Origin: Chinchilla lanigera
Lineage: Eukaryota; Chordata; Mammalia; Rodentia; Chinchillidae
Direction of reading: 5' to 3'
NCBI RefSeq assembly: GCF_000276665.1
Contig: NW_004955476.1
Coordinates: forward strand, 10,524,880 to 10,588,879
Length of the DNA: 64,000 bases
Below are positions 32,554 through 43,567 of the stretch, in pieces. The first letter of the stretch is position 1, and the number at the start of each line of letters is the position of its first letter. A model generated the notes under the pieces. That model was not told the origin of the DNA, searched no databases, and worked only from the letters and a program-made list of their open reading frames with translations. A program made the translations under genes and the position numbers.

Positions 32554-34601
32554 GAAGAACAATGGGATATATGTGCTTGAAGCAAGAGGGAGCATGCTGA
32601 GGAGGAGGCACAACAATGCATCTTTTACTGCAATAGATAAGTGTATTCACCATATTTTTGATCACACCCCCTGTAGATACCAGGAAGCCACTGAAACAGC
32701 GCCCTGGAGGGTGTCATTTCCGTCTGTGCATCACGGGATGCAGAGTTCAGCTTCAGCCCCACCAACAGGACGGGGGCAGCGGGCAGGGGAGCTGGGACCA
32801 TGGGAGACGCAAGAGCCACTCTGGGTCCCAGAACCCACACTCAGAAACTCCCTCCCACACAGGCCAAGGCTGCCCAGGCCGGCGCAGATCCATGCAGACC
32901 CCGGGTAAAGGCGCGAAGCGACCATTCACCGTGCCTGGCTGAGAACAGAATCAAAGCGCTCGGTCTAGTGACCAGGTTGGGCCACACCAGGGGTCTGAGC
33001 GGCCTCACGGTTGTCTCCACTGCAGAAACACCGCAGCACCCCTCCTTCGGAGGACGGGAATAGTCACTTCCCAGCCTCCGCTCGCCTTTCACCTAATGCT
33101 GGACGCAGATCCCTGTGTGGGTAGGAACGGCACAGACTTAAGTTCTAAAAATGTTGGTTTGCTGTAAAAGTCCACGTTTGCTGTACACAGTGAGGCCCTC
33201 CTCCTGGGGAGTCTGTGCTGAGCAGACACCACTTTGGTCTCTTTCTGTGCCGCCCCCCATCTCTCGGTCCCCTGCCCTTCTGAACGATCCATCCTCTGTT
33301 ACAGCAGCCCCGAGGCCCTGTGGGAGCCTTGGAACCGGTGCCGGCCTGCCGCCTGCGGCCTCCTGCCACGGGTTCCCACTCGGAAGAACTGTGAGCCATC
33401 ACACGCAATTCTGAAGTGGACGCAGGTCACTGGGAATCTTTCTAGCAACCATTCGTGCTCTTTCTGGACTCTCGCCTTGGTTGTCCCTTCTCACAGAGGC
33501 AGCTGGGAGGCGCCAGCTCGCGGTGACCAAACCAGCGGTTCCAGACTGGTGCTGTGCACGGGCTGGGCTGGATCACAGCAGCAAGGATTGTTGCTGCGTC
33601 TCACTCCTGAACCATCTCAACAGAGCCCAATAAGCTCCAGAATAATAAAAGTTTAGGAGGAAATTAGTTTTCAGATTAAATGAATTTGCTCTGATGTTCA
33701 ATTTCCAGACAATAACTGCCCTCCAGGTATTCCAGCAAGACGCCGGAGCTGTAAGTCGGAGAAAGGAGGACCCACAGCGGCCGGCCGGCCCGTTAAGGCG
33801 TGGGTAAGAAAACGCAGTCACGGCCCGAGGCCAGTCCAGCAGCTGCCTCTCGAGGGCCGTGTCCAGAGGCTGAGTGTGAGCCGGGCACCAGGGGGTTGAT
33901 TAAAAATGTATTTAAAGCATGGGGCAATGTAAAATAGTTATTTTTACATTTGGCAACCCAAAAATATTAACAAAGGGGTGTGAAGGAAGAACATGTTGAT
34001 ACCCCCAACCCTTGCTGCATACCCTAGGTGAAGCAGGACCCACCCTGAGGCTGCAGGAGAAAAACTAACCATGTGATGAGTAGTCATCTGAGAAGCTTTC
34101 ATAAAATTGTGGGTCTGGATCCTAGCAATTGAGAAATCAAATTATCCTTGTAGTCAAAGCACAGGTCCTTTTGCAAGATTAAAAGAAACACTCTAGCTGT
34201 TGGCCAACAGAAGAATTTGAAACATTTCAATACTGGTAGTAGCGCTTTCTTAGCACATATTTTGGAAACAGCTCAAAGTACTGGATGACATTTCCTGGCT
34301 CTGTTCTTAGGCCTGTGTGAGACCTCCCGGTGCCTGCCTTCGAGGGAAAGCCCGCCCGGTCCCTGCAGAAATGCTGTCGGTCACGTGCCCCTGAGGACAG
34401 CAAGGGATGTTTAGGGCCCGCTTGTTGCTGCTTCTTTTTCCTGGCGCCAGGCCAGCGCCCACCACCAAGCTACGGCCCCCACTGAGCCAGAGATGACAAA
34501 GGCCCCTCTGCGCCCTGATCTTCGGCTTGTCATCACTGTAGATTATTTACAAACACTGGCAATAATAGTTTTCATATTAATTACTTATGTACTGCAAGGT
34601 A
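32554..34601. other. intergenic, AT-rich islands near the right end
   Basis: No gene is seen. 33650-33725 and 33895-33990 are repeat-free AT-rich stretches (GATTAAATGAATTTGCTCTG, TGTAAAATAGTTATTTTTAC) that look enhancer-like. Confidence 0.4.
33895..33990. promoter_or_regulatory. candidate conserved non-coding island
   Basis: GATTAAAAATGTATTTAAAG and GTAAAATAGTTATTTTTACA; the latter contains an imperfect palindrome. Flanks are GC-rich. No alignment was run. Confidence 0.25.
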
Positions 34602-34793
34602 CCGCGGTGCCTCGGTTCATGAACTCCACTCTGTCCGCGATTCTGGTTGCAGACCAAACCAGACGAGAACCGAATGACTTCCCCGAAAGGTCAGCGTTGA
34701 CCCTAACCACTGAACTGGGCTCAGCTCTTGTTCACTTTGGTTTGGGAGCCAGAATCATGGTAAGGATTAAGTTCTTGCACCGAGGCACCACTG
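34602..34793. mobile_element. Tigger/mariner-like MITE, 192 bp
   Basis: Two 23-bp terminal inverted repeats (34602-34624 and 34771-34793) match at 19 of 23 positions and carry the core GGTGCCTCGGT / ACCGAGGCACC. A TA lies immediately left (34600-34601) and CA immediately right (34794-34795), consistent with a TA target duplication with one transition. It has no transposase. The interior GGTTCATGAAC, TCTGGTTGCAGACC and AGACGAGAACC echo the terminal motif. Confidence 0.8.
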
Positions 34794-35810
34794 CACTGTG
34801 AAACTGTAATGAACACTTCATCCCGATGAAAAGGCTTAATTTTAGAGGTTTGGGGTGGTAGAAATTTTTAAATCTTTCTACTTTAATCTCTTAAAATGTT
34901 TCTGTGGTAGAGACATAGAAGAGCATAACCCACAAAAGTCTTTCAGGGTTAGAATGATTTACATATGGCTGAAATTCTGTTGGGGGGAAGTGGAATGAAA
35001 TAGAAATTTGAGACAAATGAATGATAAAGATTTCAGATGCTGAATGACTAGGTCAATGTGACCGCTAACTGGCAGCGGGGCAGAGGGTACCAAGGCTGGG
35101 TCTCACAGGCGCAGTCAGCTCTGGGCTCTGCTGCCAAGCGCGTGAGCGCAGAGGACCACGGCATGCGAGGCTCAGCTGGGCGGCGTCTCTGCCCCAGCAC
35201 GCAGGTGAGGTGAGGGGCGTCAGCGGGTCCCAGTAACCAGGGCCTCTGCATCGTGCTGCTCACTGCCGGAGCGGAGTAGAGGCAATGGTGCCCGTCGGTC
35301 CCCGAGCTGCAGACGCCCTGGGTACAGCTGCGTGATCTGCCGGTGCCCATGTTTTATTAGCACAGTGCATGTTCCGTCTCCGCAACCATCTCACCTCGGA
35401 GGACGCCTTTCCAGGACCGGTCTCAGTTGTACAAGGAGTACGTAGTTCACTCGGGTGTGAGTGAGGGCGGGATTTGCTGGAGGTTCCCTCCTGAGGGTCA
35501 GCCGCAACAGCCTGAGAGGAGGATTGGCTGGGCCGTGACCCTCGGGGAGCCCGGCAGGCACAGGGAAAGGGTTTCCGTCCTGAGGGGCGCCAAGGCCTGG
35601 AGGGCAGTGGAGGGGAGCTGGGGTGGAGATCGCCCAGAGCAGTGCTGCAGGGGGCAGAGCCTCAGCCTCGGGCAGAGCCCAGGGCGGGGCGGGGAGGGCT
35701 GAAAGGGAGTTGGCTGACACCAGCGCCCGCCAGATTTCAGGAGAACGGGAAGAGTGACAAATGTGGGCGGCAGGCCTCGGACACAGGGCAAACAAGAAAG
35801 TGATGACTCA
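34794..35810. other. intergenic, no gene seen
   Basis: AT-rich to about 35040, then GC-rich with GGGCGGGGCGGGGAGG near 35685-35700. No recognised gene or repeat. Confidence 0.45.
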
Positions 35811-35937
35811 GCTGGGGCTGCTGGGGCACGCCTGTGACCCCAGCAGTCTGGGAGGCTGAGGCAGGAGGATGCCAAGCTGGAGCCCTGCTCGGATGATTTA
35901 GTGAGACTCTGTCTCAAAATAAACAATAAAAAAATCT
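35811..35937 (+). mobile_element. B1-type SINE
   Basis: GCTGGGGCTGCTGGGGCACG, CCTGTGACCCCAGCAGTCTG, GGAGGCTGAGGCAGGAGGAT, ending AGACTCTGTCTCAAAATAAA with an A-rich tail. Head mutated. Confidence 0.8.
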
Positions 35938-35995
35938 TGAAGTGTAGTAGGTCAGTGTGAAGAAACTGGACTCAACCTCCAGTAGCTTGGGTGCA

Positions 35996-35997
<2 letters not shown>

Positions 35998-36027
<30 letters not shown>
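35998..36027. repeat. (CA)n microsatellite
   Basis: About 15 perfect AC units, next to the B1 tail. Confidence 0.95.
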
Positions 36028-36031
<4 letters not shown>

Positions 36032-36549
36032 TTAAAAGTCAGCAGAAGCACAGAACAGCACCCCAGCACCTGCACTTTCCCACCTGTCCCGCTGTCACCC
36101 ACCCCGCGGCTCCTGCCTCAGGCTCTAGGTTCCATTCCTAACAGGAACTCCCTGCCATGGCCTGACGTCCTCTCCTGACTTCAGCCACTGTCCCTGCGTG
36201 GGGTCGTGGGTGCAGAACGGGACGTGGCCTGTTCCCAGGCACTGGTGCACTGGCAGAAGGGGTGACAGCTGTGGGCAGGAGCCGCCGAGGGGGTGGAGCA
36301 CATGCTGCCCTCAGAGAAGAGGTGCCAGGAGCAGCTCTGGAGTGGGGACTTGGCCCCGACGCTGGCACGGAGGAGGGCGGCCAGCTGGACACTGGGCTGG
36401 GGGACGGCGCCAGCTGCGGCCACCAATGGGGCCAGCACGGCCTGGGCCCCTCTCCCGGTGCACTTAGGGATCTGCTCCTGAAATCCACACGCTGCTTCCC
36501 CCACGGACCCCAGATAAATCGACGCATCATGCGATGTGCGCAAAACAGC

Positions 36550-36553
<4 letters not shown>

Positions 36554-36591
<38 letters not shown>
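36554..36591. repeat. (CA)n microsatellite
   Basis: About 19 perfect AC units ending in AAAACCAG, directly before a MIR. Confidence 0.95.
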
Positions 36592-36593
<2 letters not shown>

Positions 36594-36604
36594 CCAGCAG
36601 GGCT

Positions 36605-36720
36605 CCCTGCTTTGTAACTGTGTGGCCCTGGGCAAGTCCCTTCCTCTCTCCGAACCTCAGCGTGTGACCTGCGACATTAAGAACTGTGGGAGGGTCAAAT
36701 AAAAACTAGACGTAACCTCA
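36605..36720 (+). mobile_element. MIR SINE fragment
   Basis: CTGCTTTGTAACTGTGTGGC, CCTGGGCAAGTCCCTTCCTC, TCTCCGAACCTCAGCGTG, then AATAAAAACTAG, the MIR core in sense orientation. Confidence 0.6.
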
Positions 36721-36864
36721 TAAACCGCAGAAGTCAGCGAAAAGCAGCAGCATCCACAGCAAGCGTGCAGACTGGGCCAGGCGCACAGCACCGGCCGCAG
36801 CGTCTGCGCTCAGCAGCGGTCTCGCTGGAGAACAAGGCTGGGGGCGGTGCCTTCTGCAGCTGTC

Positions 36865-37010
36865 ATCTAACCGGGCCTTCCAGAATGAAGCAGATGCTCA
36901 GCGAGGCTGGCGACTGCGCGGAGGTCACACAGCCGGTGAGAGACAGAAGAGGACGAGCACAGCGGCCCTGACTCCGAGCCTGGTCCTCCGCTCAGCACAC
37001 TCCTCCTCCT
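36865..37010 (-). mobile_element. MIR SINE
   Basis: GAATGAAGCAGATGCTCAGC, GCGGAGGTCACACAGCCGGT, GAGAGACAGA, then CGGCCCTGACTCCGAGCCTG, matching the reverse complement of MIR, with many CpG-type substitutions. Confidence 0.55.
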
Positions 37011-37566
37011 TCCTGGTTTGTGTGTTGCAGTACATGCCTTGGGTCCCCACCATCCCTCTATGACAATGGAATCTCGAGGTCTCCACAGCACGGTCCCCAG
37101 TGGAAAGGGGGATTTCTGTGGGATTCCAGCACACTGGCCACTGGGCTGTGGGAATAGAGCTCGCTCGGCCAGGCAGGCTGGTCTCAAGGGAGCAGGCCCT
37201 GCACGTTGGCAGGGTCAACACGGGGCTTGACCTTGGAAGACAGATGAGCGAGCGGCGATGCCCCTGCCTTCGCTCGCGGGGCCTGGGATGCACCCCTGGC
37301 CAGGGAAGCTCCGTCTGCTTTGCATCAGCTCTGCTCTCTCCAGATAATCTTGGACGGGTCTCCACGGGGCCAAAGCCACCGCCGGAAACCCCTCCCATCG
37401 GGGGTTTGGCTTTAGGGAATGCCCACGAAGCTCACAGTGACGCTGCGCCACATGGATCGGCCCCCACGCCAGACACGGAGAAACGTTCAAGCCAACGAAG
37501 ACCAGGCCCAGGAAGAACTGGGGTAGCGATAACTTGTGCTGCTACCTCGGCATCCAGTGTTTCCAA
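37011..37566. other. intergenic, no gene seen
   Basis: Unique sequence between a MIR and a B1. Overlapping frames only. Confidence 0.45.
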
Positions 37567-37736
37567 TGGTGAGTTTATTTTTATTATTTGGTCTTTTGAG
37601 ACAGAGTCTTGCTCTGAAGTCCATGATGGCCTTGAATTCACTATTCAGCCCAGGCTGGCCTCAAACTCACAGTGATCCTCCTGCCTCAGCCTCCAAGTGC
37701 TGGGATTACAGGCATGTGTTACTATGCCCAGCATGA
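37567..37736 (-). mobile_element. B1-type SINE
   Basis: Plus strand: T-rich start, TTTTGAGACAGAGTCTTGCT, CAGCCCAGGCTGGCCTCAAA, CTCCTGCCTCAGCCTCCAAG, GGATTACAGGCATG. Full B1 reverse complement, with an internal duplication of the middle module (two CTGGCCT-type segments) as in 43411. Confidence 0.85.
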
Positions 37737-38084
37737 TGTCAAATTTAAAACAATGACCGCTCTTGTATTTAGGACACACTTGGGCTCGGCACTGACCCAG
37801 CCTCAGAGAGCCCTGCAGGAGCCCCTCCTACCAGCTGCTGTTCCCCCACATTGCACCCCGGGCCTGCGCCCCAGAACCCTGACTGCCACACAGGACTTCT
37901 GCTTCTGATGACACTTGGCTGGGGTGCAGTTAACTCTCCAAGTGGGCTTTAATCCTTTGCAATAGACTGAAAAATTAAGAAGTGTGACACAAACCCAAGT
38001 AGCATCTCTCTGTTAAGTATCATTCTCATATAATTAGCTTTTCTACCAAGTGAATATTTTTCTAGTCCAGTGCCTTTCAGCAGC
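37737..38084. other. intergenic, no gene seen
   Basis: Unique sequence of 348 bp with no recognised element. Confidence 0.4.
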
Positions 38085-38235
38085 CAATTCTGATGTTGTT
38101 ACAAGGTACAAAAAACTTAGAGTAGCTGTCATCAGAAAGGCCACATGAGCAGGTTTCACCAAGGACGCGGGGGCATTGGAATGCTCGTACACGATCCTTC
38201 TGGAACCGCTTGGTGGAACTGCACAGGGCAATCAC
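38085..38235 (+). mobile_element. LINE-1 (L1M) 3' UTR, left part
   Basis: GTCATCAGAAAGGCCACATG, CACCAAGGACGCGGGGGCAT, TTGGAATGCTCGTACACGAT, TCTGGAACCGCTTGGTGGAA follows the ancient L1 UTR order (gtggagaaattggaaccctc, gctggtgggaatgtaaaatgg). It is interrupted by an ID insertion. Confidence 0.55.
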
Positions 38236-38322
38236 GGGGCTGTGGTGTTGCTCATCGGGCTGCTCTCGCCTAGCATGTGTGAGGTCCTGGGCTCAGTCCC
38301 CAGTACCGCAGAAAAAGAAAAG
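38236..38322 (+). mobile_element. ID-type SINE nested in L1
   Basis: GGGCTGTGGTGTTGCTCATC, GGGCTGCTCTCGCCTAGCAT, GTGTGAGGTCCTGGGCTCAG, TCCCCAGTACCGCAG and an A-rich tail. It splits the L1M relic, which resumes at 38323, so it is younger than that relic. Confidence 0.7.
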
Positions 38323-38795
38323 GTTAAGCTTACAGTTACCATATGACCCAGAAATTCTACTCGGTATGTATCTAGTCGAAATGAAAACATATGTCTACAT
38401 AAAAACTTGGTAACAGCAGCATCAGTCACGTTGGCCAAAAAATGCACAAAACATGGTATATCCATTCAACGGGGTGCCCACGTGGCTATAAAACTAGATG
38501 AAGCAGCAACACATGCTACAATATGGCAAACCTTGAAAACGTTACATTAAAAGCAAGAAGCCAATCAAGAAATACCACCTATAGTATGACCCCCTCCGTG
38601 TGAAACATCCGTTATAGAGACAGGATCCATGGTTGCTTAGGGCTGGGAAATGAGAGTTTCCTTTGGGGGTGAGGAAATGCTCTAAAGCGGTTGTGGTCAT
38701 GGTTATACAACTCTGAACATACTAAAAATACTGAGCTGTACACTTTCCATGGGTGAGTTGGGTGGTGTGCGAATTATATCTCAATGAAACTAGTA
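38323..38795 (+). mobile_element. LINE-1 (L1M) 3' UTR, right part
   Basis: TTACCATATGACCCAGAAAT, TCTACTCGGTATGTATCTAG, AACATGGTATATCCATTCAA, CTACAATATGGCAAACCTTG, GAAGCCAATCAAGAAATACC, GGTCATGGTTATACAACTCT, GAGCTGTACACTTTCCATGG, ATTATATCTCAATGAAAC: the complete ancient 3' UTR run to its end. Confidence 0.8.
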
Positions 38796-39997
38796 AGAAA
38801 TGGACTCAGTAAAAGCACTCTTGAATTAAATACACAGTCACATGGGGGACTGCGACACTGGTTTCTCCTCCGAACTGGAAGTCCGAGGCCCCCGGAAGAC
38901 AAGTTTCACATGAACGGGAGACGGTATGTCTGGAGCCACCAGCAGGCACCCTGTCTGACGCTCAAATCGGAAGGGAACTCGCCCGGCCTCATGCATTCTC
39001 AGCACCCCAACACTTAGAGCGACAAAGCCGGTGCGATCAAACAATGGAATACGAACCAGGGCCTTCTGCTTCCTACCCCTTAAAATAATGAAGCCCACAG
39101 CAGTGAGCGGGAAACCATCCTCTACACAGTGCTCAGCACCCTCGCCCAGGGCTCCGGACCTGCACGCCAGCAGGGAGTGATTTACACGCAGCTTTCGCTC
39201 TGGCCGGGGGAGGAGCCATCCCCACACCAGGCACACCCTGTAGAAATTGGAAGTGCATGTGCAAGCCAGGGTGGTCCTGCCAGGGTTTCCCGATCCCCGT
39301 CACCTTCACTGGGCTCAAGGGGATCCGGAGCCTCACCAGCCTCCGCGGTGACAGTAGCTTTTTCACAAAAGGACATTTCTCAAATGGAGCCCATTTCTAC
39401 CTGATAAATGCCCGGGCCTGTAAACTCTGAACCCTCGTCGGCCTTTGTTGCTTGTGACCTTGTTTAAATGATTAATGTTCCTTTAACCACCGCGAGGCTC
39501 GGAGGCCGCCTGAGCTCCCTGACCAGGTCCTGAGGCAAAGCCAAGTTGTTCAAACCCAAGTCTGTGAGAACCGCACACCATCGCATGGCTGGGTCGTCTT
39601 TGGTTGGGGGATCCTGTGCAAGATACATGCTTTTCAGTTTAGAGAGCTGGAAAATGGTCTTCATTTTTTAGTTTCTGAAAAACAAAGAATGAACACGTCA
39701 ACACAACTTGCACATCACCTCCAACTCAAAGTGAACGGAGAATTACAACCGTACCATCACGCATGCAGCTGTTATTGCGTGAGCGGTGTTTTGCACACTG
39801 TGGACCAGGCTCTGTGGCCTGCAACTCACGAAGCTGCAGCATCACTAAGCAAGGTGTAGTCTGAACACACTGCACCTCCACCCACTGCTAAAACTCAAAA
39901 CATGAAAATCAGAGATCTGCACTGAGAAGATGTCAGGAGAATCACTTTAGGGACTGAGTGAGAAATGGACAGGACCTTTCTTAACTAAAATCGCTCT
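38796..39997. other. intergenic, no gene seen
   Basis: Moderate GC, overlapping open frames, no recognised repeat or domain. Confidence 0.45.
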
Positions 39998-40084
39998 GGG
40001 GCTGGGGATAGAGCTCAGCGGCACAAACACCTGCCCGGCAAGCACATGGTTCTGAGTTCAATTCCTGGTACAAAAAAAAAAAAA
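39998..40084 (+). mobile_element. ID-type SINE, intact
   Basis: GGGCTGGGGATAGAGCTCAG, CGGCACAAACACCTGCCCGG, CAAGCACATGGTTCTGAGTT, CAATTCCTGGTAC followed by a 13-A tail. A and B box regions are recognisable. Confidence 0.85.
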
Positions 40085-40554
40085 GAGTATCAACTAACAT
40101 CACTCTGTAAATGGTGAAGACATAATGCATTTCTTTCACTGGTTTTATGCTAACCTTAAAAACAGAAGCAAAAGCCAGCAAGAAAGCAAGAATGAAAGGA
40201 GGACAGAGAGAGGGAGGGGGAGGAGAGAGTGTCCATCCTTCTGGTTTACAAAATATTTTATGGGTCCAATGTCCCTGAAAAGCTTCATAGGAAATAAATA
40301 AAATTAAAAGTCTTCAGTGGCTTGCTTGGTAACTATATCATTACTCCCAGTGGATAAAAGGGTATTTGCATTTCTGAAAATAAATGTGTTTGATGAAATG
40401 CATTTTCCTCTGACTTCATAAGAAAGGTCGCCCTCGTTTCAGGCTAGGGCCAGTGGAGAGGGAGGGAGGCCGCAGGGAAATCAGCAGGCTGTCGCATCCA
40501 CACCACTGGCCGGCCTTCCCACCTCAGCCACGTCCACATCCCTGGACACAGGGT
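40085..40554. other. intergenic, partly purine-rich
   Basis: Contains AGAGAGAGGGAGGGGGAGGAGAG near 40205-40230 and otherwise unique sequence. No gene. Confidence 0.4.
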
Positions 40555-41060
40555 TTCTGTTTAGTGATTTGCAGAAAACATCATCAGGGAGTTTCTTTAT
40601 ATAATGGTTCTAAGGTTAAAGTTGAAAATACCAACTTGACGCTGAGCAGACATGGCCATACTGAATGTCGTGTCCACATCTTCCAGTAAATCATTTCATT
40701 ATCCATAATAATAATCTCCACTGGCTTTGCAAATAATTGCTTTGCTAAACTTAAAGGAAGTCTGATTTTAATTTGCTATCTACATCTACATTCTCATATT
40801 CTTTTTATAGATTTTTTTCAACAAGCTATCAGTAGGATCTTCCTTCACTCTAACATAAGTGAAAGTTTTATCTATCTTGAGATATCGCTAAAATAATTTA
40901 CTGCTGGGGAAACAAAACCTTTTGTTTCAAAATATATTTCTTCCCGACAGCTGTGGTATTTCAGGGAAAGCACCAAAGCTATGAGGGTCTGGGCTGCAAT
41001 CAACTATTCTTAATAGGAAACTTTACAGACTTTTAATAAGATAGCCTCAAATAATTTATG
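40555..41060. promoter_or_regulatory. candidate conserved non-coding block, AT-rich
   Basis: Repeat-free 500 bp at low GC with TTATATAATGG, CATTATCCATAATAATAATC, GCAAATAATTGCTTTGC, TTTTATAGATTTTTTTC, a run of sites resembling homeodomain and Pou targets. Its texture differs sharply from both flanks. Inference only. Confidence 0.3.
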
Positions 41061-42118
41061 GGGAGAGGTTTTGAAGTGAAGAGGCATTGTTTGGCAATAT
41101 GTTCTCCCTCTAATCTCAGGAAATTTAAATAAAAGAGTACTCATTTCCTCTGAACTCAGCAGTTCTCCTTTTAAAAAAAAATTAAGAGAAACACCTGCTA
41201 CAGCAGTCCCCAAACATGGCTCAGATGCCTTCAACAAAATTGTGCTAAAGCAAACAAACAAATCCTGCAGCGCGGGATTCATAGACTTTCTGGTCTGTGA
41301 CAGGTTGGGATCTGCAGTAAGGACGCCAAGAGGACTGGTTTGGAAATCACCAGAGCAGCATGCTTTGTTTTTGGCGTGCACAGAATGACCTACCGTGTCC
41401 TGCTCCAGGGACCAGCGGCTCCGAGTCTGTCCCATGACTTCCCCCCCAGGCCCAGATGTTTTCTTGATGTGAACTCGATGACATTCTTCATTCTTCCCGT
41501 GGAACCTTCCACATTAATCCTTGGTTTCCCACTTTTTTGATATGGGTTTCAGTTGCTGTGGTTGTAGTTTATGATGTTGTTATCTTTATAACATAATTAG
41601 ATCATCTTCGGTTATACCAACATTTATTCTATCTGTTTCCTCTGTGGGCAGCAGGTGGACCTCATCTATGCCTCTCACGTCCAAGGACACCAGTCACGTG
41701 GGCTTCTGTTCAGAAGGTGGTGGAAGGTGGTTCTTCTTAGGGTCTGATTTGGGGAGAAATTCTGCATCTCTAGCAAGCACCTGGGCAATGCCAGCGCTTT
41801 GGGGCCGTGGGCCGCACTCCCAGCACAAGGATTGGATGACATCGAAGGTCCCCAACTTCACACGTCACATCTTAGGACTTCAATGGGGCTTTGGTGGGGT
41901 CCTTGAGAGTCCAGTATCCCGATGAGAAAAGTTTAAAAACTGACAGCCACGTGTATTAATTCTTCTTCTTTAGGAAATTCAGTCAGGAGAGGGAAAAAAG
42001 CCAACATTAACCAACTAGCAGCAAACATGACGCTGAACCCATCTTTGCTGTGGGTCAAGAGAAAACCACCCTGTCCATTTCCACACCTTCTCCTTCTCTC
42101 CCTCTTCTTCCATAGCCT
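41061..42118. other. intergenic, contains MER5A
   Basis: AT-rich left half without recognised repeat; a MER5A copy lies at 41738-41826. No gene. Confidence 0.4.
41738..41826 (-). mobile_element. MER5A hAT-Charlie fragment
   Basis: GGTCTGATTTGGGGAGAAAT, TCTGCATCTCTAGCAAGCAC, CTGGGCAATGCCAGCGCTTT, GGGGCCGTGGGCCGCACTCC matches the right portion of MER5A in reverse (ggtctggggtggggcctgagaatttgcatttctaac...). Confidence 0.6.
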
Positions 42119-42320
42119 CGACCCCTGTGCCACATACACCGCGGTCGGGCCGCTCCTGCGCTGCCAGAAATTCTGCTCCACTCAGCGGCCACCCTCAGAC
42201 GCTCACAGCTGTGCCGCAGGAGGACAGGGGAGGCAGTGCAGCTCGCTCAAACCCCGCGCCTGTGGAGCGGGGCTGGAGGGCGGGCCGGCGCCACGCGGCC
42301 GAGACACCACGGGCTGCAGC
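42119..42320. promoter_or_regulatory. short CpG-dense segment
   Basis: By hand count about 23 CpG in 200 bp at about 66% GC, an observed/expected ratio near 1. CpGs are concentrated in ACCGCGGTCGGGCCGC and GGGCCGGCGCCACGCGGCCG. No repeat family was recognised. It lies 160 bp upstream of an AT-rich conserved-looking island. Confidence 0.4.
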
Positions 42321-42479
42321 CACGGATGCATCCTGTCCACACCAGCTCACCCTACACCGTCCACGCCATCCAGGGCCGGGCTGCATGCAGCAGAAATCTT
42401 CAGCCAGGCTATAAATAAAAACTTTCTCCCGAGTTTAAAAGCTATTGGATCAGCTTAGAACTGCTGTTGTGGACCGGCT

Positions 42480-42800
42480 TCATGAGTTTTCTTCTCTCTT
42501 TCTAGCATGAGATGCTCTAATTTAGAAAGGTGGAGAGGTAGTATCTCAGCTGTCTGATATCTCTATGGTTCCATTTTCCGTGTTTTCCAAGAGTACAGAT
42601 CAAGGATATTGACCTCAATTTCCCTCTTCACTTTGTTGACAAATATCCAGTTTAACGAAAGCAAAGATTTCCAGAACATTCATGTTACATTGTGTACATG
42701 TAAGCGGAAAGAATTTTAAAATCTTTCAAAAAATAATCCATTTGCATAAGCCTGAGGTCAAATTGTTTGAATTAGTCCAAGATCAAAACCAATGCCTGGC
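42480..42800. promoter_or_regulatory. candidate conserved non-coding island
   Basis: AT-rich, repeat-free, with CATGAGATGCTCTAATTTAG, TATCCAGTTTAACGAAAGC, ATTCATGTTACATTGTGTAC and AATAATCCATTTGCATAAGC (an octamer-type ATTTGCATAA at 42739-42748). Follows the CpG-dense segment at 42119. Inference. Confidence 0.3.
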
Positions 42801-43410
42801 ATAAATTCAAAGGCGTCACAGCTACCACAAAGAAAAGTGCAAGGTGGCAAGGCGGACGGTTGGAGAGCGGGGAGAGCAGGCGACCAAGGAGAGGGCTGTC
42901 TCCTTCCGGAAGGTTCAGAGGAAGGCTCGGGCAGAGGAGGGAGACGGGGACATCTGTGAGGCAGTGCCCCCGCCCCACATGCTCCGTGGAGCAGCTGATT
43001 CAACAGGAGACCCTGTTCTGTTAGGCACTGCCGTGTACCAAGCAATTTCAAGACTTGCTGGCTGAAAAGAGCAGCCCTTTTATTTCTCTCACAATTTTGT
43101 GCGTCAGGATTTTGATCTCACTGCGGCTTCCCTCTCGGTGCCCAAGCACCTGTGGGGATTTCGGCTGGCGCGAATTCATCACGAGGACCCAAGATGGCTT
43201 CGCTAATGGGGCAGTGAGAAGGCTGCTCAGCGGGGACTGCTGACCAGAAGGTTCCTGACACTCCAGAGGAGCCCATGTCCGGGACAGGCAACATCTGCAT
43301 GGTGTTTATGGCCAGCTGTGAAGATCACACGTCACTTCTCTGTGTTCTTTTTGTCAAAGCACTCATAACCTGCCATACTCAAAGAGAGGGACATTAATCT
43401 CTTTTATCTC
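42801..43410. other. intergenic, no gene seen
   Basis: Unique sequence with purine-rich stretch at 42845-42950. No recognised element. Confidence 0.4.
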
Positions 43411-43567
43411 TCTTTTTTGTTTTTTGTTTTTTTGTGATAGTCTTGCTATGTATCCCAGGTTTGCCTTAAACTCACTAGGCAGCCCAGCCCTGCCTCAAAC
43501 TCACAGCAACCCTCCTGGCTCAGCCTCCTAAGTGCTGGGATTACAGGCATGCACCATCACGCCTAGC
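43411..43567 (-). mobile_element. B1-type SINE
   Basis: Plus strand: T-rich start, TTTTTTTGTGATAGTCTTGC, CCCAGGTTTGCCTTAAACTC, CAGCCCAGCCCTGCCTCAAA, CTGGCTCAGCCTCCTAAGTG, GGATTACAGGCATGCACCAT. It contains two copies of the CTCACTAGGC/CTCACAGCAA-type middle module, as in 37567. Confidence 0.85.

Noticed and set aside
34493..34801. A 102-codon frame with a hydrophobic N-terminal part
   Set aside because: It runs through the whole 192-bp inverted-repeat element, beginning upstream and stopping just past its right end, so it is not an independent gene.
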